From Woeseiaceae bacterium (GTDB lineage Bacteria; Pseudomonadota; Gammaproteobacteria; Steroidobacterales; Woeseiaceae), in NCBI GenBank assembly GCA_021773035.1, contig JAJFKU010000062.1, positions 1 to 64,000 of the forward strand: DNA of 64,000 bases, read 5' to 3'. The notes under the pieces were generated by a model. It did no database searches. It was not told the DNA's origin and was given only the letters and a program-made list of their open reading frames with translations. Numbering within the stretch: the stretch's first letter is position 1; every line of letters begins with the position of its first letter. The position numbers were made by a program, and so were the translations under genes. Shown here piece after piece: positions 52,818 through 62,509 of this stretch.

Positions 52818-54368
52818 ATGAGTAAGAAACCCAACATACTCCTAATTACTAGTGATGCGCATAGAGCCGAGTGTTACGGTTTCGAGACGCCATCGATCAG
52901 AACGCCACACATTGATGCTCTGTCGCGACAGGGTTCGCGTTTTTCGACGTGCATGTCGGTTAATGCGATGTGTCAGGCGGCGCGGGCATCGATCCTAACC
53001 GGACTCAATCCACTCTCGAACGGCGTTTACGACAACGGAGTTGATTTGTCGGATGAAATGGCGTCCACCGGGTTTGCGGAGGTGCTGGGAAAAGCAGGCT
53101 ATTTCACCGGATTCGTCGGTAAAGCGCACTTCGAGAGTCGCCGCACCTTCATGCCAACAGGGAGCCCCGGCAATCTCGACTTCCCGTCGCGCTACGACGA
53201 CGACTGGGCCGGTCCTTACAAGGGATTTCAGCGCGTACGGCTCGCCGTGAACGGGCATCTGATGCATCCGCCAGGCAAGGCACCCATCGGCCAGCACTAC
53301 GAGCGATGGTTTTATCGAGACGGGAATGGTGATGAGAAGCTGCGACTGCATAAGACACGGCTTGAGCCCGATATCGGTGCAGCACTCGCGTGGAACTCAG
53401 CGCTTCCCCCGGTATGGCACACCTCGTCTTGGACCGGCGATAAGGCGATCGAACTCATTAAAGACTCCGACGATCAGCCCTTCTGTCTATGGGTTTCGTT
53501 TCCAGATCCGCACCCGCCGTTTGACTGCCCGTCACCGTGGAGCACGATGCATCATCCCGATGAGGTTCGACTACCGCCGAATCTAAACTCGTCGCTTGAC
53601 GGAAAACCGTGGTGGCACAAGAAGGCGGCGGAATACCCGACGCGAATCTATGATGACGAACGAGTGCCGGATGATAAAAACAAAGCCGGTCTAACGCGCT
53701 TGGCCCCGTCGTCTGAAACGGAAATCCGATACTCGTTAGCAAACTACTACGGCGAAATCGCATTGTTGGACCATAATATCGGTAGAATTTTGGCGGTGCT
53801 TGACGAACAAGGGAGCTTGGAGAACACCTACATCATCGTGACCGCCGATCACGGCTTTATGATGGGCGATCACGGCTGGTATATGCAGAATCCGATCTCT
53901 TATGAGGGTTTGAACCGGGTCGCACTCGTGGCCAGCGGTCCAAATATTGTACCCGGTGCGATCATTGATGAACCTGTTTCATCGGTTGACATTTGTCCAA
54001 CGATTCTCGGGTGGGCCGGATGTACGCCGGACGGCGACAGCGACGGACTGTGCTTGAATACGTTGTTGACCGGTGATGCCGAAACACGTGATTTCGCCTA
54101 CAGCGAATGGGACCTTGATGCGACCCGCTACTGTCTGGGTAAGGAAGTAGAACTAAGAGTGGCCCGAACACCGACGCACAAATTGGCACTTGATTTGCTG
54201 TCGGGTGACGGTGAATTATACGATTTAGAAAACGATCCTGACGAGACAGTCAATTTATTTTCGGACAAAGCCTACACTTCAGTACGCGATGAGTTGACGG
54301 ACATGATTCGATCCAAAAAACGAACGGACAGCAAACGTTACAAAGCCGCGCGAGTCGGTTACTACTGA
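52818..54368 (+). CDS. Sulfatase-family hydrolase
   Basis: The protein of about 516 residues has the arylsulfatase fold: KPNILLITSDAHRAECYG with a metal-binding Asp, the formylglycine motif CQAARASILTG (C-x-A-x-R), GYFTGFVGKAHF, FPDPHPPFD and VTADHGFMMGDHG. No signal peptide is visible, so it is probably cytoplasmic, like choline-sulfatase or phosphonate monoester hydrolase relatives. An activating enzyme for the Cys is not in the window. The ATG at 52818 is chosen over the TTG three bases earlier. It would remove a sulfate or phosphonate ester from the cluster's substrate. Confidence 0.88.
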   Translation: MSKKPNILLITSDAHRAECYGFETPSIRTPHIDALSRQGSRFSTCMSVNAMCQAARASILTGLNPLSNGVYDNGVDLSDEMASTGFAEVLGKAGYFTGFVGKAHFESRRTFMPTGSPGNLDFPSRYDDDWAGPYKGFQRVRLAVNGHLMHPPGKAPIGQHYERWFYRDGNGDEKLRLHKTRLEPDIGAALAWNSALPPVWHTSSWTGDKAIELIKDSDDQPFCLWVSFPDPHPPFDCPSPWSTMHHPDEVRLPPNLNSSLDGKPWWHKKAAEYPTRIYDDERVPDDKNKAGLTRLAPSSETEIRYSLANYYGEIALLDHNIGRILAVLDEQGSLENTYIIVTADHGFMMGDHGWYMQNPISYEGLNRVALVASGPNIVPGAIIDEPVSSVDICPTILGWAGCTPDGDSDGLCLNTLLTGDAETRDFAYSEWDLDATRYCLGKEVELRVARTPTHKLALDLLSGDGELYDLENDPDETVNLFSDKAYTSVRDELTDMIRSKKRTDSKRYKAARVGYY

Positions 54369-54431
54369 TTGACGTAGGCACTGTGGTAAGAACCCATACT
54401 GGCCTCGGCGGCCAAAGTTAGGCAATAGATT

Positions 54432-55691
54432 TTGGAAAACCAACGTCGTTATCGAACCTACTTATTGGTCGTTCTGACCATTGTCTATACATTCAATTTT
54501 ATTGATCGCCAGATACTGTCTATCTTGGCCGAGCCCATCAAGGCGGAGTTGGGGCTCCGTGATTGGCATCTTGGGTTTCTCACCGGTCCTGCATTCGCAC
54601 TTTTCTACGCGACCCTGGGAATACCCGTCGCTCGGTTGGCTGACCGTTGGCATCGGGTGAATGTCTTAAGCATTTCATTGGTGATTTGGAGCGGCCTCAC
54701 CGCAGCCTGTGGTCTGGCGACCAACTTTCTGCAACTTGCACTCGCGCGGGTCGGTGTGGGCGTGGGTGAGGCGGGGGGTAGTCCGCCGTCGATCTCGCTC
54801 ATATCCAGTTACGTGCCACCACGTCGTCGCGCCACCGCGATGGCAATTTATGGATTGGGCGTTCCCATCGGCACCATGTTCGGCTTTTTGATTGGCGGAT
54901 GGGTCAATGAGGTGTTGGGGTGGCGCTGGGCGTTTGCCATCGTCGGAATACCCGGTGTGCTGCTGGCGCTAGTCGTTAAGATGACGCTGCGCGAACCGGC
55001 CAAAGAGGCTATACCGACAGATGATATGGTCGAAGACAGTACGTGGCGGACATTCAAACGACTATGGAAAATACCGGTGTATCGATTAACGGTGCTGGGT
55101 GTGTCCATTGGGCAGTTGACGATCTACGGCTTCATGATTTGGGTGCCGGTACACTTAATACGTACGTTCGATGTTGGAACCGGTGAGGCCGGTACCATCG
55201 TCGGTCTAACGGTCGGTCTTGCCGGAGGCCTGGGAACCGGGTTCGGTGGGTGGATTGCTGATCGTCTCTCGCAACGCAATCCGCGTTGGCTGTCCCTGTA
55301 TCCGGCGGTGACACAGGCGCTGTTTTTGGTGTTCATGTTCTTGACCTTGTTCACGAACAACAAGACGACTTTTATAGTGTTGCTCGTTCCTACATATATG
55401 TTGATTACCAGCAAAGCCGGTGCGGTTTGGTCGGTGTTGCAGACGGCGGCACCGAAAGAAGATCGTGCGATGTCAGCTGCCATCATGCTGTTTCTGAATA
55501 GCATACTGGGGTTGGGTCTAGGGCCTCTGTTGGTCGGCGTGCTGAGTGACATCTTCCAGCCGCTGGCAGGTAGTGATTCGGTCCGTTATGGGCTAATGAC
55601 TCTGAGTGTTTTTACCATTACTTCGGTGATCTTGTACGTCCATGCCTCAAAGTATTGCGCCGCACTTCTGTCTGATAGCGACAAATTGTAG
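54432..55691 (+). CDS. MFS transporter, spinster-like (cluster 2)
   Basis: The 419-residue protein has 12 predicted helices with FNFIDRQILSILAEPIKAEL, GIPVARLADRWHR and ARVGVGVGEAGGSPPSISL, so it is of the same subfamily as the transporter at 44573. The start appears to be TTG at 54432. It lies between the sulfatase and cyclase genes on the same strand, with short gaps. It probably imports a periplasmic intermediate of the cluster 2 substrate. Confidence 0.88.
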   Translation: MENQRRYRTYLLVVLTIVYTFNFIDRQILSILAEPIKAELGLRDWHLGFLTGPAFALFYATLGIPVARLADRWHRVNVLSISLVIWSGLTAACGLATNFLQLALARVGVGVGEAGGSPPSISLISSYVPPRRRATAMAIYGLGVPIGTMFGFLIGGWVNEVLGWRWAFAIVGIPGVLLALVVKMTLREPAKEAIPTDDMVEDSTWRTFKRLWKIPVYRLTVLGVSIGQLTIYGFMIWVPVHLIRTFDVGTGEAGTIVGLTVGLAGGLGTGFGGWIADRLSQRNPRWLSLYPAVTQALFLVFMFLTLFTNNKTTFIVLLVPTYMLITSKAGAVWSVLQTAAPKEDRAMSAAIMLFLNSILGLGLGPLLVGVLSDIFQPLAGSDSVRYGLMTLSVFTITSVILYVHASKYCAALLSDSDKL

Positions 55692-55823
55692 AGGCGGGCG
55701 CCGCCACGGCAGCCGATTTTTGGAGCGGAGTTGGAGCTTTTGTGTCCAGAGTCTTGTAGACGAACGTTTTTACAAAGAATATGGATTTTCTACTGCAAAA
55801 GAATTCAATGAGAGAGAACGGAT

Positions 55824-56840
55824 ATGAGGCGATGGACGAAACGTCCTAAGGGATCGAATTGGGGAGACTTTGGAGCGGATGATCAACTCGGACGACTGAA
55901 TCTCATCACCGAGAAGCGACGTCTGCGTGCGATGCAGGCAGTCGTTACCGGAAAAACGTTCTGCCTCAGTCTTCCACTTGATCTCCCGGGTGGTAGCTCC
56001 CTGAACAAAAATCGTCGACCGCCACAACGGCACATCGTGACACGAGAAAACGGCGAGCCTAGCGTTAATTTTGCTTTTGCATCGATCGATCCGTCTTACG
56101 TCGACGCCTCTTGCGACGATAGTGTCACGATATTTACGCAATACTCGACCCAATGGGATGGTCTTGCGCACGTTGGACAATTCTTTGACGCCGATGGGGA
56201 TGGTAAAGACGAAGTCGTTTATTACAACGGATTTCGTGGGCACGAGCATATAGTCGGACCGGATCACGATCAAGGTCCTGGCGCCTTAGCGTTAGGCATC
56301 GAGAAAATGGCGGAAACGTGCGTCCAGGGACGAGGCGTGATGCTTGATTTGCAGAAACATTTCGGCGACGAACGGATACTCGTTGGATTTGACGAACTTA
56401 TGCAAGTTGTAGCCAACGACAATGTGCGAATTGAAACGGGTGACATGGTGTGCTTGCACACCGGTTTCAGTCGAATGATTTTGGAGATGGATGGCAAACC
56501 GAATGCGGAAGCTCTCGCTAACGCCTGTGCGGTATTGGACGGGCGGGACGAAAAGTTGCTTCGGTGGATTGATGAGAGCGGCATGTCCGTTCTAATTGCT
56601 GATAACTACGCGGTCGAAACGACGGTTGGCCACAAAACGAAAACTGAGCGTTGCGCGAAGCTGCCACTGCACGAATTGTGTTTGTTTAAGTTGGGGATCC
56701 ATCTCGGTGAACTCTGGTACTTATCGGACCTCAATGACTGGTTATCCGAGCAAGGTCGTTCTCATTTTCTACTCACGGCGCCACCGCTTCGACTTCCAGG
56801 CTCTTTCGGTTCGCCCGTAACGCCCGTCGCGACCGTGTAA
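55824..56840 (+). CDS. Cyclase-family (kynurenine formamidase-like) hydrolase
   Basis: The 338-residue protein belongs to the cyclase/formamidase superfamily. It starts with SNWGDFGADDQLGRLNLIT, has TQWDGLAHVGQF in place of the canonical HxGTHxD motif, as in one known subgroup, and ends with the hydrophobic strand region LLTAPPLRLPGSFGSPV. Relatives hydrolyse amide bonds, for example in N-formylkynurenine or isatin, using a metal ion. It closes the cluster 2 series of genes and faces the LysR gene tail to tail. The substrate is unknown. Confidence 0.82.
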   Translation: MRRWTKRPKGSNWGDFGADDQLGRLNLITEKRRLRAMQAVVTGKTFCLSLPLDLPGGSSLNKNRRPPQRHIVTRENGEPSVNFAFASIDPSYVDASCDDSVTIFTQYSTQWDGLAHVGQFFDADGDGKDEVVYYNGFRGHEHIVGPDHDQGPGALALGIEKMAETCVQGRGVMLDLQKHFGDERILVGFDELMQVVANDNVRIETGDMVCLHTGFSRMILEMDGKPNAEALANACAVLDGRDEKLLRWIDESGMSVLIADNYAVETTVGHKTKTERCAKLPLHELCLFKLGIHLGELWYLSDLNDWLSEQGRSHFLLTAPPLRLPGSFGSPVTPVATV

Positions 56841-56878
56841 CAAAGTGCTTGGCAACGCCAGCGGCGTATCTATCGAAA

Positions 56879-57778
56879 CTACTGCCTGTCGAACATACCT
56901 TCTAGTTCACGCTTGAACACGGTCGCTGCCGGTGACAGTTCCCTATCCTTCAGGTGGTTTATCGCGCAGCGTATTTCCGGAACGTCTTCCGGAAACTCAA
57001 TGATGGACAAGTCTTTGTTATCCAGGAGTTGTAATCGGCAATCGCTTGCCAACGTCAGAAAGTTCGCGGCCCTCAACAATGAGAACGTCAATATCGTCGA
57101 TTCGGTTTCCACGTCGGGCTCGGGTGGTGGCAGATTGTGTTCGCTGAAAATGGAGTAGAGCTGCGTCCGCGTGGGGTAATGCGGGTAGGGCAGTATCCAC
57201 GAGTACTCAAGAAGCTGGGCTAAATCGGTCGGCTTCTTGCGAGCCAGCGGATGTTTCTTTCGGGCCACGACGCAAATGCGCGTAGTAAACATGGGGAGAC
57301 TGACGACGTTGCCTCGAGGATCGTCGGTGACGAAACTCCCAAGGACCATATCAACCTCTCCTTTACGCAGCAGTTCCATGAGATTGTTATGGAGGCCGCC
57401 CGTTATCTTGATGTGTAGACCGTGAGACTCCTTCAGCAGCGCGGCAATAACCCCGATAAGGTGATTGTTTTGCCAGCGGACACCCACGCCGAGATTGAGA
57501 ATGCCGAGGCGACCTTCTTTCGCGGCCGACAGTTCCCGTTGCATGTCTTCAACGTAAGTCTGAATTTTCTGGGCGTGCTTGCCCACAATATCTCCGTAGA
57601 AAGTCGGTTCTACCCCGTGGCTTTGACGCGATAGCAATTGAACGTCAAGTTGCTCTTCCAACTGATGTATACGTTTCGTCAATGCAGATTGAGTCAGGTG
57701 CAAATCGTCGGCAGCGCGGCTCAAGTTTTTCCTGTCGAGAATCGTCAAGAGGTATTTGATGGTTTTGAGGTCAAGCAT
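56879..57778 (-). CDS. LysR-family transcriptional regulator
   Basis: The 299-residue protein has the N-terminal helix-turn-helix (NLSRAADDLHLTQSALTKRIHQLEEQLDVQLL) and a periplasmic-binding-protein-like effector domain with NLGVGVRW and LAQLLEYSWILPYPHYP. It is divergent from the TonB receptor gene at 58017. A T-N11-A palindrome lies in the shared 238-bp intergenic region. It probably controls that receptor and perhaps the cluster 2 enzymes. Confidence 0.9.
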   Translation of the reverse strand: MLDLKTIKYLLTILDRKNLSRAADDLHLTQSALTKRIHQLEEQLDVQLLSRQSHGVEPTFYGDIVGKHAQKIQTYVEDMQRELSAAKEGRLGILNLGVGVRWQNNHLIGVIAALLKESHGLHIKITGGLHNNLMELLRKGEVDMVLGSFVTDDPRGNVVSLPMFTTRICVVARKKHPLARKKPTDLAQLLEYSWILPYPHYPTRTQLYSIFSEHNLPPPEPDVETESTILTFSLLRAANFLTLASDCRLQLLDNKDLSIIEFPEDVPEIRCAINHLKDRELSPAATVFKRELEGMFDRQ

Positions 57779-57877
57779 GATATTCCTATCCAGAAGAATG
57801 CTCTTAAAAACGACATGGACGATTACCCAGAACTAGAATATGTCTGTACCTCCGGGATCTAGAAATTGCCTCCAGTG

Positions 57878-57896
57878 ATATTCCATGCCGGAATAT
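57878..57896. promoter_or_regulatory. LysR-type binding site
   Basis: ATATTCC and GGAATAT form a perfect 7-bp inverted repeat around ATGCC and contain the T-N11-A pattern typical of LysR sites. Additional GAATAT and GGAATATTTC half-sites lie 30-50 nt further toward the receptor gene. Confidence 0.65.
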
Positions 57897-58016
57897 ATTT
57901 GAGACAATTGTTCATTGGCAAGAATATCAGGAGTGTAGGAATATTTCGATAGGCATACTCAGCGCGTAACAACGCAGCTTGTATAAATCGGAATAAGAAT
58001 TTCGGGGGAAGGTCTA

Positions 58017-60407
58017 GTGAAAAACCAGGTGATTAGTCGGAGAACTAAGTTCTGCATGTCGCTGTTCGCGGCAGTGACGGTATTCGTACAGTCCCCCGTC
58101 ATGGCGCAGGATTCCAGTAGCGGTTTTCTGGAGGAGATCGTCGTTACCGCCAATAAACGCTCCGAATCGATCCAGGACGTCTCTGCATCGATCACGGCGT
58201 TCACCGGCGATCAATTGACGCAACTCGGTGTCAACTCCGGAAAGGACATTGTCGGTCTGATTTCCGGCATTCAAATAAATGACAACTTCGGTTCATCTGC
58301 GTCTTTTGTGATTCGCGGCATTGGGCAAAATGACTTTCAGTCAAATGCGGCACCATCGGCATCGGTGTATTTCGACGACGTATATATGGCCACCAACACG
58401 CAGGGTGCACCGCTGGTGTTTGATATAGAGCGATTGGAAGTTCTTAAAGGGCCACAAGGTACGTTGTACGGCCGCAATTCGTCGTCCGGGGCCGTCAACT
58501 ATATCAGCAACAAACCTACCGATGCGTTCGACGCGTACGTGAAAGCGGGTTACGGCCGATTCAATCGTATCGAAGTTGAAGGCGCATTTGGCGGACCGAT
58601 TAACGATAATTGGGCCTACCGAGTTGCTGGCAAGTCCTACAGTCACGACACGCCTTATGAAAACCGGTCGCCCGACCCTGTCAATTTTCCCGTCGCTGCC
58701 GACGAAGCATTTGAGCCCAGCGACTGGGCTGTACGAGGGCATCTGGCGTGGACGCCCAGTGGTGCAACGGATGTGCTGTTTAGCGCACATTACGCAGAGC
58801 AAAACGGGACGTCGGGACAGCCAATAGCCATTGGCCGAGCCGATGATCCGGCCGTTCCACCGGTCTGCCCGGGACGCAATGCGACCGCAGACGACCCAAG
58901 CCGCGTTGGCTGTCGTGCTGGAACAGGGTCGCTCGGCTTTGTAACGCCTATTAACGAAGACTTTGTAGTCAGTTTGGACTTGATCGAGCCATTCGACAAT
59001 TCGTTCTATGGCGGATCAGTAAAAATCGATCACGATTTTGAGTTTGCGACATTGACATCAATCACGGCGATTGAGGGATTCGACTACTACCACCTCTTCG
59101 ACGAAGATGCGATACCAGTCGAGGCTCTCAACATTTTTCAAGATCGCGAATTCATTCAATACAGTGAGGAATTGCGCTTGTCGGGCGGCAACGACTCGGT
59201 GGATTGGATAATCGGCGCTTACGCCAGTTGGGACGAGTATCAACAGGAATCATCGAATCACTGCGGTACGTTGCTCGATGGCCCACAGGGTGGTGGTCCA
59301 CGCGGTGATTGCAACTACACTGGTGCGGCTAGTCGCGTCGACCCGGCGCTCGTTGCGGCCGGAGTAGACCCCCTTTCCGCGAATGCCGTATTCATCGATT
59401 TTGATCAGACGACAGTGAGTGCCGCGTTCTTCACACACAACAGAATAAGTATTACGGATTCGGTGACAATGGATGTTGGGTTCCGCTATACATTCGAGGA
59501 TCGAGATTTTGAGGGCTCGAGCACCGTCTATTTTGATGAAGCTAGCGGCGGAGCGATCGAATTTGCCAACAGAGACGGTCTTGGTCCCGCGGTCGGCTCG
59601 AACGACATTGTTACAAAACGTGCGACCGGCCAAATTGGTCTGACCTGGCAGCCCAACGACGACACTCTTCTGTATGTGTCGTTTTCTGAGGGGTTTAAGA
59701 GCGGCGGCTTCGATGGCGGAATTGCCAGCAACGTTCTGGTCTTTCTTAATCCCTATCAAGAGGAGATTGTTAGAAATGCCGAGTTTGGCTGGAAACTTGA
59801 TGTCTCGGACACGCTGCGTATCAACGGTGCTATTTTCAATACGGAATACGAACAGCCGCAGGCGCGAGTTCGAACGCCAACGGTCGGGCCCGACGGTACA
59901 GTCATTCCGTCCACACAAATAGCGAACCTTGATGAGGCTCTCATCAGAGGTGTGGAGCTAGAGGTGTTCTGGGCGCCGACGGAGGGCTTGAATTTTGGTG
60001 CGACGGCGACTTATCTTGATACCGAAGTTAGTCAAGGCGGCCTCGCTGCCGCAACGTTTGACGGCAACGACTTGCCCTTTGCACCGGATCTCTCATGGAC
60101 CTTGTTTGGCAGATACGAATATCAACTAGGCAACAATCTGGTTGGGGCCGTTCAGGCAAACATTAAGGATGTTGGCGACCATTTTCTACGACCGGAAGCA
60201 TTCGCGATCGATGAGAACAGCTATTCGTTAGTCGATGCGCGTATTTCAGTCGCTTCGGTGGACCACAAATGGGAAGTGGCCGTTTGGGGCAAGAATCTCG
60301 GCGATGAACAGGTTCGCCTGAATGCGGTTGGCGGTTTCGGTGCCGATCCGTTTTACATTGGTCTGCCGCTGACGTACGGCGTAGAAGGCATCTTTCGTTT
60401 TCAGTAG
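58017..60407 (+). CDS. TonB-dependent receptor (cluster 2)
   Basis: The 796-residue protein has a signal peptide (FCMSLFAAVTVFVQSPVMAQ), the TonB box EEIVVTANKRSESIQDV, a plug with LKGPQGTLYGRNSSSGAVNY and a C-terminal barrel ending in FRFQ. It is of the shorter TonB receptor class common in catabolic clusters, unlike the 900-residue receptor of cluster 1. The GTG at 58017 has GGGGAAGG about 6 nt upstream. Transcription is divergent from the LysR gene, which probably regulates it. Confidence 0.92.
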   Translation: MKNQVISRRTKFCMSLFAAVTVFVQSPVMAQDSSSGFLEEIVVTANKRSESIQDVSASITAFTGDQLTQLGVNSGKDIVGLISGIQINDNFGSSASFVIRGIGQNDFQSNAAPSASVYFDDVYMATNTQGAPLVFDIERLEVLKGPQGTLYGRNSSSGAVNYISNKPTDAFDAYVKAGYGRFNRIEVEGAFGGPINDNWAYRVAGKSYSHDTPYENRSPDPVNFPVAADEAFEPSDWAVRGHLAWTPSGATDVLFSAHYAEQNGTSGQPIAIGRADDPAVPPVCPGRNATADDPSRVGCRAGTGSLGFVTPINEDFVVSLDLIEPFDNSFYGGSVKIDHDFEFATLTSITAIEGFDYYHLFDEDAIPVEALNIFQDREFIQYSEELRLSGGNDSVDWIIGAYASWDEYQQESSNHCGTLLDGPQGGGPRGDCNYTGAASRVDPALVAAGVDPLSANAVFIDFDQTTVSAAFFTHNRISITDSVTMDVGFRYTFEDRDFEGSSTVYFDEASGGAIEFANRDGLGPAVGSNDIVTKRATGQIGLTWQPNDDTLLYVSFSEGFKSGGFDGGIASNVLVFLNPYQEEIVRNAEFGWKLDVSDTLRINGAIFNTEYEQPQARVRTPTVGPDGTVIPSTQIANLDEALIRGVELEVFWAPTEGLNFGATATYLDTEVSQGGLAAATFDGNDLPFAPDLSWTLFGRYEYQLGNNLVGAVQANIKDVGDHFLRPEAFAIDENSYSLVDARISVASVDHKWEVAVWGKNLGDEQVRLNAVGGFGADPFYIGLPLTYGVEGIFRFQ

Positions 60408-60742
60408 GGAATGCGCGAAGAAATTATCCTGACACGGGATGCGTTGTTCGCTCGATTGAGCGGACAGCGCATTACTTCATTCGGTAGGCCAATGGATATT
60501 TACTCATGGCATCGCAGAACTTGATGACCTTGGCGCAATAGCTTCTCCGGGGGTCCCGCTCCACTCACATCCTCAGAACACCTTCGCCGCCTATGACAGC
60601 CGTCCTGTCACTATGCCTAACCCAAGGGTCGCGGATAGTGCAAGGAAAGATTCTCGTGCAGCAAAAAATAGGTGATGGATTCATTCGTATGGATCAATCC
60701 TATGAAGGTGGCGTTCTAAGCCGCGGCCTATGTGAGACCTAA
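60408..60742. other. Intergenic region after TonB receptor of cluster 2
   Basis: No gene or clear terminator is recognisable. Short in-frame pieces may be decayed coding DNA, but I cannot assign them. Confidence 0.35.
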
Positions 60743-60937
60743 ATGGAGCGCCTGTTCGAAAATAACGATCTAGGCATCTATGCTGAAATCGACTTCAGCG
60801 GGCAGGAAGATGACGGTCACGAATGGCGAAGGATAGGTACAGGAAGGCGCAATGCCGATGGATCATTTGACCTCATTTTCATCTGCTGGCCATCGAAGGC
60901 AGTTACGGTGCGGCTCGCACGAGAGAAGCCGTCATAG
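60743..60937 (+). CDS. Small protein of a four-member family (copy 4)
   Basis: The 64-residue protein has EWRRIGTGRRNADGSFDLIF followed by WPSKAVTVRLA. It resembles copy 2 (22046) most closely, with IGTG, an RN pair, DG and WP in the same places. It lies tail to tail with recombinase 2, 49 nt apart, as copy 3 does with recombinase 1. The function is unknown. Confidence 0.65.
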   Translation: MERLFENNDLGIYAEIDFSGQEDDGHEWRRIGTGRRNADGSFDLIFICWPSKAVTVRLAREKPS

Positions 60938-60986
60938 TTGAAGATGACCGGCAACAATTATCGCTGGCTATTATGGCGAGCGAGCA

Positions 60987-62345
60987 TCAATATTCATCCG
61001 ACAATGCCCGCTGGATTGTCTCATGCCGAGCCCTTGCTTGAGTGTGGCTGTAGATCATCGTGGTATCTAGGCTAGAGTGACCCAGACAGGTCTTAATGAT
61101 TCGCGGATCAACGCTCGCGTCGTGAAGATTGGTCGCATAGGTGTGCCGAAACCAGTGCGGCGTCGCGAGTCGGAGTTTCTCGGCATCGTCGTGCAGATCC
61201 ATCTGTCCAATTGAATCGTCTGCGGTTTCCGCTTGCTCGGTCAGCAAGTCAGCCGCCTTTAATAGGATCGGCTTGACGATCTTTCGAATCTGATACTCGC
61301 TGATCGCGCCACGATTGTCAGGCGTCACAAACTGAATCAACGGCATCGTTTCCTCATCCACCGCCGGCAGGGAAGGGAGGTCAATCGAAATCCGGTAGTC
61401 CTGAAACGCGCGCATGAATCGTTCGACGGCCGGCACCAGACGTTCCTTGTTACCTTTTCCCACCGCCCGAAACCACCAGACGTCGCGCTCACGATGCACG
61501 TCCGTCATGGTCGCGCGGGTGAGTTCGGCCATGCGAATCCCCAACGCTAATAAACACTCGACAATAAACGTTGCCCGCAACTGCCGGAGACGTTGTCTCT
61601 CTGTTCTTGTGGGCATCTGCTCGAGAGCATCGAATATCGCGTGCTGCGCGTGCTTGCCCAAGGCGTTTCGCGCCCTCGTGTCGCAATCGGAGGTGACCGT
61701 GTCACGGGGTGCTGCCGCGACCATCGAAAAGGGACTCACACTGAGGTAATTGGTCTTCACCAACCAGGACATCAGCGCCTTGACTACCGACATCGCCGTG
61801 GTGGCACTCCCGGTCGACAGTCCTTTCTGAAACGGCCGCCAATGCGGATTGAACACTCTTCTGACATCGTTCGTCTCCGGATCCAGAATCGCTTTGCCAC
61901 TGGGGTCGCGTTGGTCGACGAACAAAGTGACTGGTGCATAGTCCGGATGGCTCTTGGGCAAGCGCGGCCGAACGAAAGCTTTCGGCGGATGACGCAGCAA
62001 TTGTTTGTAGGCCTCGACATCGGTAATCGTCATGCTCGAGAGCGGTTTGAAGAAATGAAACCGGCACACGAGCAGCAGTCGCAGGCATTCCTTTTGGTAA
62101 CTTCGAAAGGTCTGCGGCGACTTAGGCACCGTGGTCAGGAACTCGGCGATCGCGTCCCAATCATTTCGACCCTGAATCAAACACGGCCGAAGATCCAAGT
62201 CCCGGTTGCGGTAGGTGCCGTTGCGACCGTCGAGATCTTCCCAAACGATCGGCGCGTCCGGTGATAAATCGAGCCGGTCGAATGCCTCCCGGTCGACTAG
62301 GTGCGACTCCTTATATATACGGGTCGAAACAACGTCTTTGGCCAT
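60987..62345 (-). CDS. Tyrosine recombinase / integrase 2
   Basis: The protein has about 452 residues. The N-terminal core-binding domain contains TFRSYQKECLRLLLVCRF and the catalytic domain has Arg in GIRMAELTRA, Lys in GKGNKERLVP, HxxR in PHWFRHTYATNL, His in LGHSSLDTTM and Tyr in IYSHT. All catalytic residues are present. The ATG at 62345 is preferred over a TTG at 62363. It is paralogous to the partial recombinase 3, from which it is divergently oriented, and only distantly related to recombinase 1. A perfect CATGATTA-type palindrome lies 24 nt upstream. Confidence 0.9.
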   Translation of the reverse strand: MAKDVVSTRIYKESHLVDREAFDRLDLSPDAPIVWEDLDGRNGTYRNRDLDLRPCLIQGRNDWDAIAEFLTTVPKSPQTFRSYQKECLRLLLVCRFHFFKPLSSMTITDVEAYKQLLRHPPKAFVRPRLPKSHPDYAPVTLFVDQRDPSGKAILDPETNDVRRVFNPHWRPFQKGLSTGSATTAMSVVKALMSWLVKTNYLSVSPFSMVAAAPRDTVTSDCDTRARNALGKHAQHAIFDALEQMPTRTERQRLRQLRATFIVECLLALGIRMAELTRATMTDVHRERDVWWFRAVGKGNKERLVPAVERFMRAFQDYRISIDLPSLPAVDEETMPLIQFVTPDNRGAISEYQIRKIVKPILLKAADLLTEQAETADDSIGQMDLHDDAEKLRLATPHWFRHTYATNLHDASVDPRIIKTCLGHSSLDTTMIYSHTQARARHETIQRALSDEY

Positions 62346-62368
62346 GGATCGAGAGGGTATCAAAAAGG

Positions 62369-62394
62369 GTCATGATTAGAAACATAATCATGAC
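62369..62394. repeat. Recombinase-proximal palindrome, copy 1
   Basis: GTCATGATTA and TAATCATGAC are perfect 10-bp inverted arms around the 6-bp centre GAAACA, placed directly upstream of recombinase 2. The shape fits a tyrosine-recombinase core site or an operator. Confidence 0.6.
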
Positions 62395-62422
62395 TTTTCC
62401 GCTTGTGGCTGGATAAATGCCC

Positions 62423-62436
62423 TTATCTACGCTAAT
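62423..62436. repeat. Recombinase-proximal 14-bp motif, copy 2
   Basis: TTATCTACGCTAAT is the exact inverse of 49057-49070. Preceded by GGATAAATGCCC, it gives TTATC-like arms around a 6-nt centre on the minus strand, the outline of a recombinase core site. It lies about 80 nt upstream of recombinase 2. Confidence 0.5.
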
Positions 62437-62509
62437 CAGCGAAACTCGATTTCCTATCCAAAGATTGGGAGATACTGGGGATTACTGTTGGGGCGCTTTG
62501 GATAAGCGA

